From positions 1 through 21,756 of the IMG/VR virus record IMGVR_UViG_3300042691_001003: a DNA stretch of 21,756 bases; one strand, given 5' to 3'. Positions 1 to 6,925 of this stretch are shown here, piece by piece. The notes beneath the pieces were generated by a model. It ran no database searches. It was not told where the DNA came from and saw only the letters and a list, made by a program, of their open reading frames with translations. Made by a program: the position numbers and the translations under genes. The DNA comes from a virus. Numbering within the stretch: the first letter of the stretch is position 1; each line of letters starts with the position of its first letter.

Positions 1-128
1 CAATGGTCGAAGGTAATGATGGCTACAAGGTGAACAATAATTATACTTCTGACTATGCCAGGTTATTTGAAAACGACCATCCAATTTATGCTGGATATTT
101 TCTTAAAAGACTTTGTAAATCGGTTTAG
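1..128 (+). CDS. 3' end of an unknown gene (partial)
   Basis: The reading frame starting at base 3 stays open to a TAG at 126-128 and encodes about 41 residues ending in LKRLCKSV. The window begins inside or at the very start of the gene: an ATG happens to stand at base 3, but the gene probably begins upstream. The segment is rich in Asn and Tyr, with no membrane segment and no motif I recognise. The promoter of the next transcription unit overlaps its last codons. The function is unknown. Coding status is inferred only from the open frame and its fit with the compact, same-strand layout. Confidence 0.45.
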   Translation, partial: MVEGNDGYKVNNNYTSDYARLFENDHPIYAGYFLKRLCKSV

Positions 129-142
129 TTTTTTTATATTTG
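112..142 (+). promoter_or_regulatory. Bacteroidota-type promoter
   Basis: TTTG at 112-115 is followed after 19 bases by TATATTTG at 135-142. This matches the known primary-sigma promoter of Bacteroidota (TTTG, 19-21 bases, TAnnTTTG). It overlaps the stop of the upstream gene. Transcription would start near 149, giving a leader of about 100 bases before the ATG at 254. It is the only clear promoter of this type I found between genes in the window, so it may serve the whole early operon. Confidence 0.6.
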
Positions 143-153
143 TAAGCGGATAC

Positions 154-241
154 GTTCTCACATTATAGTATCAAAGGTCTTAAAATGCCATCATTTAATG
201 AAATCGAAGTGAGAACCGATGGATTTATTTGGTGGCTTTTT
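154..241 (+). promoter_or_regulatory. Structured 5' leader, possible attenuator
   Basis: Two competing pairings are visible. GTTCTCAC at 154-161 is a perfect inverted repeat of GTGAGAAC at 209-216. GCCATC at 187-192 can pair with GGTGGC at 231-236 (one G-U), with flanking A-T pairs, and is followed at once by a run of six T (237-242). The second pairing resembles an intrinsic terminator just before the first gene of the operon; the first would interfere with it. This suggests attenuation or a phage-specific leader structure. No riboswitch class is recognised. Confidence 0.35.
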
Positions 242-244
242 TAA
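185..244 (+). CDS. Possible 19-residue leader peptide
   Basis: An ATG at 185 opens a 19-codon frame encoding MPSFNEIEVRTDGFIWWLF, with TAA at 242-244, ten bases before the ATG of the replication-initiator-like gene. It lies wholly inside the structured leader downstream of the promoter, so its translation could influence which RNA pairing forms. It ends in two Trp codons, which recalls attenuator leader peptides, but this is suggestive only. An ORF this short occurs often by chance. No homology can be claimed. Confidence 0.22.
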   Translation: MPSFNEIEVRTDGFIWWLF

Positions 245-253
245 TTTAAAAAA

Positions 254-916
254 ATGGGAAAATTAATTATTAAAAATAGGTATGGAACAATACCTAATGA
301 TTTACTGAATAGCATTCATATTTCTTTTAAGGCAAAAGGGATGTATGCTTATATTCAATCAAAGCCTGACAACTGGGAGTTCTCTGCTGAACGTATTTCT
401 AAACAAGTAAAGGAAGGTTTGCCAAGTGTAATTTCTGCTTTAAAAGAATTAGAAAATTTTGGATATTTAGCAAGAAATAGATACCAAAATAATAAAGGTT
501 TTTGGGTTGTTGATTACCTTCTATATGAAATTCCTATTGAGGAAAACCTAATAACAGGAAAACCTAATGAGGAAAATCCTAATATAGGAAAACAATCAAA
601 TATTAGTAATAATGATTATAGTAAAAAAGAAGATAATATATATACTAATAATAAAGAAAGAGTAGTAAAAGCAAGTTTTTCTGAAATGGTTTCTCCACAC
701 CTTCACGAATTAAAAGATGAATACTCAAACTTTTTTTATTATTGGACTGAAAAAAATATTCAAGGTAAAGAACGATGGGAATGCCAAAAGTTTTTTGAAA
801 TTAGTCGCAGAGTAAAAACTTGGATGCAAAACAAAAATAAATTTAGCAATAATGGAAATACAACTGAGAAACTCGGAACAAGTGCCGCAAGAATGGAAGC
901 CTTACGGAAGTGGTAA
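254..916 (+). CDS. Winged-helix replication-initiator-like protein
   Basis: The 220-residue protein has an N-terminal winged-helix region of the type in phage replisome-organiser and DnaD/RepA-like proteins. Residues 20-80 contain the pattern of a conserved Ala-Lys-Gly helix, Trp-Glu-Phe, then SAERISKQVKEGLPSVISALKELENFGYL, a typical helix-turn-helix and wing. Residues 95-135 are a polar Asn/Glu-rich linker. The C-terminal part is charged and ends in ARMEALRKW, a tail common in phage primosomal proteins. By family analogy it would bind the phage origin and recruit helicase-loading proteins; this is inference. It is the first full gene after the promoter and leader. Its last 65 bases overlap the next gene in another frame, and both ends look genuine. 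A transcription regulator is the alternative. Confidence 0.6.
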   Translation: MGKLIIKNRYGTIPNDLLNSIHISFKAKGMYAYIQSKPDNWEFSAERISKQVKEGLPSVISALKELENFGYLARNRYQNNKGFWVVDYLLYEIPIEENLITGKPNEENPNIGKQSNISNNDYSKKEDNIYTNNKERVVKASFSEMVSPHLHELKDEYSNFFYYWTEKNIQGKERWECQKFFEISRRVKTWMQNKNKFSNNGNTTEKLGTSAARMEALRKW

Positions 917-1601
917 TGCAATAGCAATACAAAAAGCACAAAGTACTATTACTTTGCGTGTAAGGAACGAAGAAGATATAAAGCAAGCATTACGTTACTC
1001 GATGCTTTTGGTTGGCTTACGAGGAAGCAATCTACCAACCGAAGAAGAAAAGTTTGTATTAACAAATTTCGTTAAGTCTAATTTTGGAAATAATACTTGC
1101 GAAGAAATAAAACTTGCTTTTGAAATGGCAGTCGCTGGCAAGTTAAATATTGATTCTAAATGCTATGAGAATTTCTCTTGTGAATATTTTGGTAGGATTA
1201 TGAGTGCTTATCAAGAGTATGCAAGACAAGAGATTAAAAATTTACCTAAACCAATAGAGCCATTGAATGAAAAACCAAGTGACCAAGAATTAATGAAGCA
1301 AGCAATTGATACGGCTAATGAGTATGCGAATCAGATTAGATACTGCGAAAAGAACGACAAGAAATTTACGTTCATTGCTGGAGGCTTGTCAATCCTATTT
1401 GATTACCTGGAGCAATTTAAAATTCCGACAATATCCAAAGAAGAACGAATCGAACTTTGGAATAAATATGCTAGTATTCAGGATATTGAAGAAAGGAAAA
1501 TGCATTGTAAAACTCAAGGTTATATTAAATTTATAAATTCTTTAGTTACATTTGATTGTCATATCGATAATGATGGAACTATTAAACCTAATAATTTATG
1601 A
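852..1601 (+). CDS. Unknown protein, probably replication-associated
   Basis: This is a soluble 249-residue protein with no signal peptide or membrane segment. The central part (residues 30-120) is mostly helical, with a Leu-Pro-Thr-Glu-Glu-Glu motif and an ENFSCEYFGRIMSAY segment that I believe recurs in phages of Bacteroidota, although I cannot name a family. No Walker A motif is present, so it is not an obvious DnaC-type ATPase. The start at 852 lies inside the end of the winged-helix gene (65-base overlap); the next in-frame ATG lies about 50 codons downstream and would remove part of the conserved region. It ends in ATGA with the methyltransferase start. Its position right after an initiator-like gene suggests a replication role, as inference only. 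Confidence 0.6.
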   Translation: MEIQLRNSEQVPQEWKPYGSGNAIAIQKAQSTITLRVRNEEDIKQALRYSMLLVGLRGSNLPTEEEKFVLTNFVKSNFGNNTCEEIKLAFEMAVAGKLNIDSKCYENFSCEYFGRIMSAYQEYARQEIKNLPKPIEPLNEKPSDQELMKQAIDTANEYANQIRYCEKNDKKFTFIAGGLSILFDYLEQFKIPTISKEERIELWNKYASIQDIEERKMHCKTQGYIKFINSLVTFDCHIDNDGTIKPNNL

Positions 1602-2677
1602 ATGTATTAAGCCTATTTGATGGAATGTCATGCGGACAACAAGCTTTAGAACGAGCTGGGATTAAAGTAGATAAATACTTTGCCTCTGAAATTGATAAAT
1701 ATGCTATCCAGGTTACAATGGCAAACTACCCTAATACTAATCAGCTTGGAAGTGTTGTAAATGTAGATGGATATTCTTTACCTAAAATTGATATTCTTAT
1801 TGGAGGTAGTCCTTGCCAATCATTTAGTTTTGCTGGTAAACGTAAAGGAATGAGTACAAAAGATGAGCAAGAGATTTTGACATTATACCATTATCTTGAA
1901 TTAAAGGCTGAAGGATTTGAGTTTGAAGGTCAATCTTATTTATTTTGGGAATATATGAGATTGTTAAATGAAGTAAAACCAAAATATTTCTTGCTTGAAA
2001 ATGTAATGATGGGAGAGAAATGGGAAAAAGTTTTAAGTAAGGCAATAGGGGTTAAACCAATAATGATTAATTCAGCTTTAGTATCTGCTCAAAATAGACA
2101 ACGTTTGTACTGGACTAATATAGGTTTAGAACCACAAGGATTATTTGGAGATTTAGAATCTATAATTAAACAACCAAAGGATAAAGGTATATTATTAAAA
2201 GATGTTTTAGAATTAGATGTTGGTGATAAATATTTCATTAGTAATAAAATGATATCTACATTTGAAATACATAAAGAACGCCATTTGGAAAAGGGAAGTG
2301 GATTTGGATTTTCTCCAAAAAATGAAGATGATAAAGCAAATTGTTTAAGAACAAATCCAGCCGTATGTCCAACTGATAATATGATAAAAATTTATGGTGG
2401 AGATTTTAGATATGATGAAGGATTCAGATGGAGAGAAAATGGCAAGTCAGGTACTTTAGCAACTAAAGGAGGAGGAAGTAGTAGTGATATTAGTGGTTGT
2501 GCATTAGCAAAAATTGATAAATCAACTGTAAGAAGACTTACTCCAATTGAATGTGAAAGACTTCAAACAGTTAATGAAAATTATACAGCTCACGTTTCAG
2601 ATTCACAACGATATAAAATGCTTGGGAATGGTTGGACGGTAGATGTAATTGTACATATTTTAAACTATATAAAATGA
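1598..2677 (+). CDS. C5-cytosine DNA methyltransferase
   Basis: This 359-residue enzyme would transfer methyl from S-adenosylmethionine to C5 of cytosine in DNA. The family motifs appear in order: motif I LSLFDGMSCG at residues 4-13 (SAM binding), motif IV with SPCQS and catalytic Cys73, motif VI ENV at 134-136, motif VIII QNRQRLYW at 165-172, motif IX RRLTPIECERLQ from 312, and motif X GNGWTVDVI from 343. The variable region between about 190 and 300 is the likely target-recognition domain. No restriction endonuclease partner is adjacent, so it is a solitary phage methyltransferase that probably protects phage DNA from host restriction or marks it. It is coupled to its neighbours by ATGA overlaps at both ends. 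The target site cannot be read from the sequence. Confidence 0.95.
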   Translation: MNVLSLFDGMSCGQQALERAGIKVDKYFASEIDKYAIQVTMANYPNTNQLGSVVNVDGYSLPKIDILIGGSPCQSFSFAGKRKGMSTKDEQEILTLYHYLELKAEGFEFEGQSYLFWEYMRLLNEVKPKYFLLENVMMGEKWEKVLSKAIGVKPIMINSALVSAQNRQRLYWTNIGLEPQGLFGDLESIIKQPKDKGILLKDVLELDVGDKYFISNKMISTFEIHKERHLEKGSGFGFSPKNEDDKANCLRTNPAVCPTDNMIKIYGGDFRYDEGFRWRENGKSGTLATKGGGSSSDISGCALAKIDKSTVRRLTPIECERLQTVNENYTAHVSDSQRYKMLGNGWTVDVIVHILNYIK

Positions 2678-2883
2678 AAAGAAAACTAATTTACGGAACT
2701 GCACTGGTATTAATTTGCTATGCTTATTATTATGCGATTAAAAATAATCAGACAATACAAAAAAATAATGAGCCGAAGTGGGTATTCGGAATTTCCGAAT
2801 CTGAGGATATCTACACTGATACAATAGATTTACGGTTATACACAAGTCACGGAAGATTAAAATATAACGTTAAAGATAATTGA
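2674..2883 (+). CDS. Small single-pass membrane protein
   Basis: I place the start at the ATG at 2674, which overlaps the methyltransferase stop as ATGA, rather than at 2632; an upstream start would add codons that merely shadow the methyltransferase. The resulting 69-residue protein has a short basic start (MKRK), a hydrophobic stretch at about residues 5-21 rich in Leu, Ile and Tyr, and a polar tail. This fits an inner-membrane anchor or an uncleaved signal, with the C-terminal part outside. No cysteine-containing lipobox is seen. The function is unknown; small membrane proteins are common in phage early regions. Confidence 0.55.
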   Translation: MKRKLIYGTALVLICYAYYYAIKNNQTIQKNNEPKWVFGISESEDIYTDTIDLRLYTSHGRLKYNVKDN

Positions 2884-2905
2884 CAAAAAGCATATAAATT
2901 GTAAA

Positions 2906-3256
2906 ATGAGAAACGAACACGAACATAAACTCCAGGTTGCAATTTGCAAGTGGTTAGAGTGGACACAAGACTTTTACTATTATGCGATACCCAATGGAGG
3001 CGCAAGGCATAGACTGGTTGCAATCAAATTAAAGATGGAAGGAGCAAAGGCTGGAGTGGCTGATATGTTTTGGATGGTTTCAAATAAGAAATGGAAAGGA
3101 TTATTTGTTGAAGTTAAGATTGACAAGGGAACTCAGCAACCAAATCAAAAAGCATTTGAATCGATAGCCATTAATCACGGGTATTATTATGCGATTGTAA
3201 GGTCAATTGAGGATTGCGAAAGTTTAATTCGAAGATTTAGATTGGATGAAATTTGA
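2906..3256 (+). CDS. VRR-NUC domain nuclease
   Basis: The 116-residue protein is a stand-alone VRR-NUC domain, a PD-(D/E)XK-type nuclease fold found in phage single-domain proteins and in eukaryotic FAN1. The visible motifs are Glu4/Glu6 in the first helix, AIPNGG at 27-32, GVADMF with Asp53, the core VEVK with Glu69 and Lys71, and Gln77/Gln78 followed by PNQ. All expected catalytic residues are present. In phages such proteins are thought to process DNA junctions or ends during replication or packaging; the exact substrate here is inferred. It starts 22 bases after the membrane protein gene and its stop overlaps the next frame. Confidence 0.88.
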   Translation: MRNEHEHKLQVAICKWLEWTQDFYYYAIPNGGARHRLVAIKLKMEGAKAGVADMFWMVSNKKWKGLFVEVKIDKGTQQPNQKAFESIAINHGYYYAIVRSIEDCESLIRRFRLDEI

Positions 3257-3465
3257 AGGATAACCATCTTAGTGCAGTCAAATGGATTACAATGAGAATA
3301 CAACGACCTACGATTCAAGTAGTTATCGACTGCGCAACCTATCAGGATTTAAATTATAGCCTTGAAATTAACATGAATAGAATCAAAATGGAAAGCGGTG
3401 CATCGTACCCAGCATATCGACAAACAAAAAAAATCAAGGATTATTTGGAATTGCACAATCTTTAA
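3253..3465 (+). CDS. Small unknown protein
   Basis: This is a short soluble protein of 70 residues if translation begins at TTG 3253, which overlaps the previous stop as TTGA, or 57 residues from the ATG at 3292. The overlap arrangement is like others in this operon, but the ATG is a better start codon, so the 5' end is uncertain. The sequence is polar and basic near the C-terminus (RQTKKIKDYLELHNL), with two Cys/Tyr-containing strands and no membrane segment. I recognise no family. Confidence 0.5.
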   Translation: MKDNHLSAVKWITMRIQRPTIQVVIDCATYQDLNYSLEINMNRIKMESGASYPAYRQTKKIKDYLELHNL

Positions 3466-3479
3466 TGTAAACTTTGCAA

Positions 3480-3710
3480 ATGGAAAAGATTAATTATCAA
3501 GGAGTTATCAAAGAAGAGGTCAACCATCCTGAGCATTATCAGGGGAATGGAATTGAGGTCATTGATATAATTGATTCGTTTGACTTAAACTTTAATCTTG
3601 GGAACTCAATTAAGTACATACTGCGAGCTGACAAGAAAGGATTTAAAAAGAAAGATTTGGACAAAGCAGTTTGGTATTTGAATCGGGAACTTGAAAAGTG
3701 GAAAGGTTAA
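3480..3710 (+). CDS. DUF3310 family protein
   Basis: This 76-residue protein is recognised as DUF3310, a small family frequent in phages: the signature VNHPEHY near the N-terminus, then IEVIDIIDSF, GNSIKYILRA and a C-terminal LDKAVWYLNREL. The family has no established biochemical function, though it often sits beside nucleotide-metabolism and replication genes. I prefer the ATG at 3480 to the in-frame TTG at 3474. The gene fits the run of small early genes, and the next small frame begins inside its 3' end. Confidence 0.85.
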   Translation: MEKINYQGVIKEEVNHPEHYQGNGIEVIDIIDSFDLNFNLGNSIKYILRADKKGFKKKDLDKAVWYLNRELEKWKG

Positions 3711-3796
3711 TTTGGGAAGCCATTGCGGTAGGAATTATCGAGGTGGCTTTTATCGTTTATTTTATTTTTGAAATAATCAGAAAATCAAAGGAATGA
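3698..3796 (+). CDS. Very small membrane protein, 32 residues
   Basis: A GTG at 3698, inside the end of the DUF3310 gene, opens a 32-codon frame ending in TGA at 3794-3796, which overlaps the next ATG as ATGA. It would encode a single hydrophobic helix (residues about 8-26, Ile/Val/Phe-rich) with a basic C-terminal tail RKSKE, a classic single-pass topology with the tail inside. It fills the only gap between two genes in a run where all others overlap, and the perfect membrane-helix composition argues against chance. The GTG start is a guess. Confidence 0.45.
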   Translation: MERLIWEAIAVGIIEVAFIVYFIFEIIRKSKE

Positions 3797-4305
3797 CCAG
3801 GTCGCAAATCATTGAGGAGTTATACAATTCAAAGGAGATTAAACAAGCCTTGATGAAAATGCAACCAGCAAATTTGCGAGAAGAATTAAAGCAAGAAATG
3901 TTTTTAAATCTTTGCTCGATTTCAGAAGACAAATTTTGGTCAATTTACAATAACAACGGAACGAGTGGATTGAAATATTGGTTGGTCAGATGTATGCTAA
4001 ATATGATTTATAGTACTGGAATGAATCAACCATTCTTTAGACATTTCAGAGCCAAGTTTGAAAGTATTGATGAGATTCACGAATTAGTGCAGATTGAGGA
4101 TGAATCAAAGGATTACAAAGAAAAGCTATTTAATCGAGTGGAGGTAGCACGAAAGTCTTTATCTTGGTATGAGGATATGCTACTCGATACTTATGTTGAA
4201 TTAAATTTTAATCAAACAGAGATTTCGAGAAAGACTGGAATACCGTATATGTCGATTGTCAAAACGATTTCAAATATTAAAAAGAAGATAAGGGATGAAG
4301 CCTGA
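3793..4305 (+). CDS. Sigma-70-like protein
   Basis: The 170-residue protein has the plan of a short sigma factor. An N-terminal helical region (about 25-85) includes a conserved-looking REELKQEMFLNL helix and an aromatic/basic segment like sigma region 2. The C-terminal helix-turn-helix (about 138-168: NQTEISRKTGIPYMSIVKTI) resembles region 4, which contacts the -35 element. Such proteins are common in phages of Bacteroidota and could direct late transcription. Divergence from true sigma factors is large, so it might instead be a DNA-binding regulator. It sits midway in the early region and overlaps both neighbours. Confidence 0.6.
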   Translation: MTRSQIIEELYNSKEIKQALMKMQPANLREELKQEMFLNLCSISEDKFWSIYNNNGTSGLKYWLVRCMLNMIYSTGMNQPFFRHFRAKFESIDEIHELVQIEDESKDYKEKLFNRVEVARKSLSWYEDMLLDTYVELNFNQTEISRKTGIPYMSIVKTISNIKKKIRDEA

Positions 4306-4477
4306 TGAGAAAGCCAAAAGTTTGTTAATCAATGCCCTTTATTTTTGTGGCAATAAAGCATTTGCTTTTGAATTAGCTTTGTACTTTTGTTCATTAATTC
4401 TTGAGCAGAAACTAAAGGCAGATGACCGTGCTTACTGGAGTGTTGTTCAAGATGAAATTTACCAAACAAACAAATGA
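4295..4477 (+). CDS. Small unknown helical protein
   Basis: This is a 60-residue, predicted all-helical soluble protein starting inside the end of the sigma-like gene (11-base overlap) and ending in ATGA with the next gene. It contains a Cys/Phe/Ala-rich helix (residues 12-35) and a C-terminal AYWSVVQDEIYQ segment. Small proteins of this composition, with a conserved YW near the C-terminus, occur in other phages of Bacteroidota, but I know of no function. The tight coupling on both sides supports that it is a real gene. Confidence 0.6.
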   Translation: MKPDEKAKSLLINALYFCGNKAFAFELALYFCSLILEQKLKADDRAYWSVVQDEIYQTNK

Positions 4478-4701
4478 TAACAATAATAGCAGCCGTTTCT
4501 TTTGCAGTCTTTTTTACGATGACAAATCTTTATCAGTCATTCGGGCTAAACTTTAAGCCGTTTAGTTGCACTCCTTGTCTAAGTACCTGGAGCGCCATCG
4601 TTTTGATTGTTATTCCTATGCAGTTTCAAGAATGGATTGCAATCGTATTTAGTTCGGGTATATTAGGAGCAGTCATTTTTAGATTAATAAACAAACTATG
4701 A
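4474..4701 (+). CDS. Small membrane protein with CxxC
   Basis: The 75-residue protein has hydrophobic segments at about residues 2-20, 38-52 and 53-72, and between the first two a motif FKPFSCTPCLSTW carrying Cys32 and Cys35. The pair could bind a metal or form a disulfide. Similar short membrane proteins with a CxxC loop occur in phages and prophages of Bacteroidota; their role is unknown. The start overlaps the preceding stop and the stop overlaps the next start as ATGA-like junctions, so it is translationally coupled. Confidence 0.65.
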   Translation: MITIIAAVSFAVFFTMTNLYQSFGLNFKPFSCTPCLSTWSAIVLIVIPMQFQEWIAIVFSSGILGAVIFRLINKL

Positions 4702-4982
4702 CCGAACAAGAGATAGCATTTATAGAAGCCAATATTATAAACTTTGAAGCAGTTGCTTTAGGGTTTACCAAAAACATTGACCGAGAAATACTTGAGGAGT
4801 ATGCGAATTTATATCGTAAATATGTCAACAAGGATTTTAACTTCAATTCGTGGTGTGGCTCTTGCGTATTTGATATGCTAAAAAGATTATCAGCACATTA
4901 CGAAGGAATTAAGTACATTGCCAAACTCAACCAACCAAAACCAAACGATGTCAAAACTAAGAATCTGCGCCGTCGGAACTAG
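4698..4982 (+). CDS. Small unknown protein with CGSC motif
   Basis: This is a 94-residue soluble helical protein. Residues 28-45 form a conserved-looking EEYANLYRKYVNKDF segment followed by SWCGSC (Cys53, Cys56) and a helix VFDMLKRL. The CxxC is a candidate metal or redox site. Comparable small proteins with this LYRKYV-then-CGSC pattern are common in phages of Bacteroidota without a known role. The C-terminus is basic (KTKNLRRRN). It overlaps the glycosyltransferase start by 35 bases in another frame. Confidence 0.65.
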   Translation: MTEQEIAFIEANIINFEAVALGFTKNIDREILEEYANLYRKYVNKDFNFNSWCGSCVFDMLKRLSAHYEGIKYIAKLNQPKPNDVKTKNLRRRN

Positions 4983-5964
4983 GCATTCAGGAGTTACTTA
5001 CCATCGCCTTGCGTTACCATTATCGGTAATGAAAAAGGAATACTGCATTATTACGGATACGATGACCGAAGAGATGCTTATTGAGAAGTCAATAAACGTT
5101 GTCGTAGTCAATCGTTTTTGTGAATTGATACCATTGCCCGATTTATTAAAATGGAAGGCTAAGATTGGCTTTAAATTGGTTGTTGATATCGATGATTACT
5201 GGGAGTTATTTAGTCAGCATTTATCAGCAAAGACTTACCGAGATTTAAATATCCCAAATATCATTAAGCATTATATCAAAGTGGCTGATGTTGTAACGAC
5301 AACTCATAACCGATTAAGAATAGAAATAGTAAAGATAAATCCTAATTGCTATGTTTTGCCGAATGCTTTACCATTTGACCGTGACCAATTTACTGCGACA
5401 AGAAATGTAAACGAATTTGTTAACATTGCGCACACGGGAAGCATCACTCATTTTCCTGATATGCGACAATTGAAGAATCCAATATTTGAATTATCTAAGT
5501 CTAAATCATTTAGAGAATCAACACGAATGCTTCTTTGTGGTTGGAATAAAGCAAACGAATTTCATTGGAAGCAGATGGGCGATTGGTTTACTGCTGGCGA
5601 GAAACTCAACTATAAGATTCTTGAATCGATGCCCGTAGATTTGTACATGAATTTTTATCAAGAGGCTGATATATTACTTGCGCCTTTACTTGATAATAAA
5701 TTTAATCGTATGAAGTCAAACTTAAAGGCATTAGAAGCTGGAGCAAAACGGATTCCATTGATGGCAATTAAAAGAGCGCCATACGATGACATACCAACGG
5801 TGTGTTGGGTTGATAATTGGGAACGTGATATTAAACGAATGGCATTTAGTTCACAAATGAGAACGGATTTTGGCGAGTCAAACGCTGAATATGTTCGTGA
5901 GCATTATGACATATTTAAAATTAATGAGGATAGATTTGCTATTTATTCTAAACTCATAGAATAA
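4948..5964 (+). CDS. GT-B glycosyltransferase-like protein
   Basis: From the ATG at 4948 the protein has 338 residues; the longer frame from TTG 4918 only adds residues shadowing the previous gene. It has the two-domain plan of GT4-type glycosyltransferases: an N-terminal nucleotide-like fold (RICAVGTRHSGVTYHRLALP, later VVDIDDYWEL), a linker LPNALPFD, then a second domain beginning IAHTGSITHFPD and including a conserved NLKALEAGAKRIPLMA region where the nucleotide-sugar donor usually binds. It would transfer a sugar to an unknown acceptor; phage DNA, a virion protein or a host surface molecule are all possible. The family assignment is firm at fold level and the substrate is unknown. It is followed without gap by the HAD-like gene. 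Confidence 0.75.
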   Translation: MSKLRICAVGTRHSGVTYHRLALPLSVMKKEYCIITDTMTEEMLIEKSINVVVVNRFCELIPLPDLLKWKAKIGFKLVVDIDDYWELFSQHLSAKTYRDLNIPNIIKHYIKVADVVTTTHNRLRIEIVKINPNCYVLPNALPFDRDQFTATRNVNEFVNIAHTGSITHFPDMRQLKNPIFELSKSKSFRESTRMLLCGWNKANEFHWKQMGDWFTAGEKLNYKILESMPVDLYMNFYQEADILLAPLLDNKFNRMKSNLKALEAGAKRIPLMAIKRAPYDDIPTVCWVDNWERDIKRMAFSSQMRTDFGESNAEYVREHYDIFKINEDRFAIYSKLIE

Positions 5965-6395
5965 TGCCAGTAATAAAATGTTCAAACGGAAAATGGCGCA
6001 TAGGAGAAAGCGCTTGTATTTATGAAACGGAAGAAAAAGCAAATGAAGTATGGAAGGCTATATTGGCAAGCGGAGAATACCGTGCAGATATTAACAAGGT
6101 TTCTTTTGATTTCGATGACACATTGTCTACGGCAAGAGGTCAAGAGATTGCGAAAAGGAATATCTTGCAAGGGAAACAAGTTTATATTATAACTCGAAGA
6201 AACGAATACAATTCTTCTGAGGTTTATCGTATGGCTGAGAAGTTAGGAATATTACGTTCAAAAGTATTTTTTACCAATGGTCAATATAAATGGATGACAA
6301 TTAAACGATTAGAAATTGGAACTCATTACGATAATAATGATTTAGAATTAAAGTTGATTAAAATTAATACCGATACCAAAGCAATTAAATTTTAA
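5964..6395 (+). CDS. HAD-like hydrolase with N-terminal CxNGKW segment
   Basis: The 143-residue protein has two parts. Residues 1-35 carry a short motif, KCSNGKWRIGES, then Cys18 and ETEEKANEVWKAILA. Similar short segments occur at the ends of some phage head proteins. Residues 45-143 look like a minimal HAD phosphatase: DFDDT with Asp49 and Asp51, Thr53, then ITRRN as motif II, a Lys in the region FFTNGQYKW, and YDNND as a weak motif IV. It may dephosphorylate a nucleotide or sugar phosphate in the modification cluster. The length is short for HAD enzymes and no cap domain is visible. The ends overlap both neighbours by single bases. Confidence 0.7.
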   Translation: MPVIKCSNGKWRIGESACIYETEEKANEVWKAILASGEYRADINKVSFDFDDTLSTARGQEIAKRNILQGKQVYIITRRNEYNSSEVYRMAEKLGILRSKVFFTNGQYKWMTIKRLEIGTHYDNNDLELKLIKINTDTKAIKF

Positions 6396-6925
6396 TGGTA
6401 ACAGATAAGGAGTTTTTTGATATTGAAGTACAAGCTGGAATAACTCCTGAGAATCCTGATTATTATAATTTGATGGATGCAACGGCAAACATAATAATTG
6501 AATATGCTAAAGATGTAATTGAGATAGGTGCTGGCATGGGAACGCTTGGAGAATGCTTGCAAAAGAAAGGTATTAATTACTATGGCATTGAGCCAAATAA
6601 ATATCATCAAAGATTTGCCTATCAAAGAGGAGTTAAATTAAACGATATTACTGACTATCCCGACAATTGTCAAATGGTTGTAAGCATTGAAGTAATGGAG
6701 CATTTAACCGATGAGCAAATCAAGGATTATATGCATAATATTAATTGTGAATATTTCCTATTTTCTTCAACTCCATATTTTACAACTCCTGAGCAAGATG
6801 AGGCTTGGGGTCATATCAATATTAAATCCGAAGAAAAATGGATTGAGTTCTTTGCTCAATTCGGATTTAATTTAGAAAAGAAATTAACTTTACCGACCGA
6901 GTGGTCCTTATTATTTAAAAAATGA
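6395..6925 (+). CDS. SAM-dependent methyltransferase (class I)
   Basis: This 176-residue protein is a class I methyltransferase of the Methyltransf_23 type. Motif I is EIGAGMG at residues 43-49, motif II YYGIEPN around 63-69, then MVVSIEVMEHL as the post-motif acidic strand. The rest completes a Rossmann fold, without an obvious DNA-target domain or the DPPY/NPPY motif of N6/N4 DNA methylases. The substrate may therefore be a small molecule, a sugar or a protein rather than a base in DNA. It lies between the HAD-like and ParB-like genes with four-base or smaller overlaps and is likely co-translated with them. Confidence 0.85.
   Translation: MVTDKEFFDIEVQAGITPENPDYYNLMDATANIIIEYAKDVIEIGAGMGTLGECLQKKGINYYGIEPNKYHQRFAYQRGVKLNDITDYPDNCQMVVSIEVMEHLTDEQIKDYMHNINCEYFLFSSTPYFTTPEQDEAWGHINIKSEEKWIEFFAQFGFNLEKKLTLPTEWSLLFKK

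Noticed and set aside
1306-1536. 76-codon plus-strand ORF within the unknown gene at 852-1601
   Set aside because: It is a shifted frame inside a longer credible gene and has unusual composition; likewise 11332-11556 and 12459-12704 are shadows of tail genes.
2880-2898. TTGACA and TATAAA as a sigma70 promoter before the VRR-NUC gene
   Set aside because: The spacing is only seven bases rather than about 17, and the host group does not use this promoter type.
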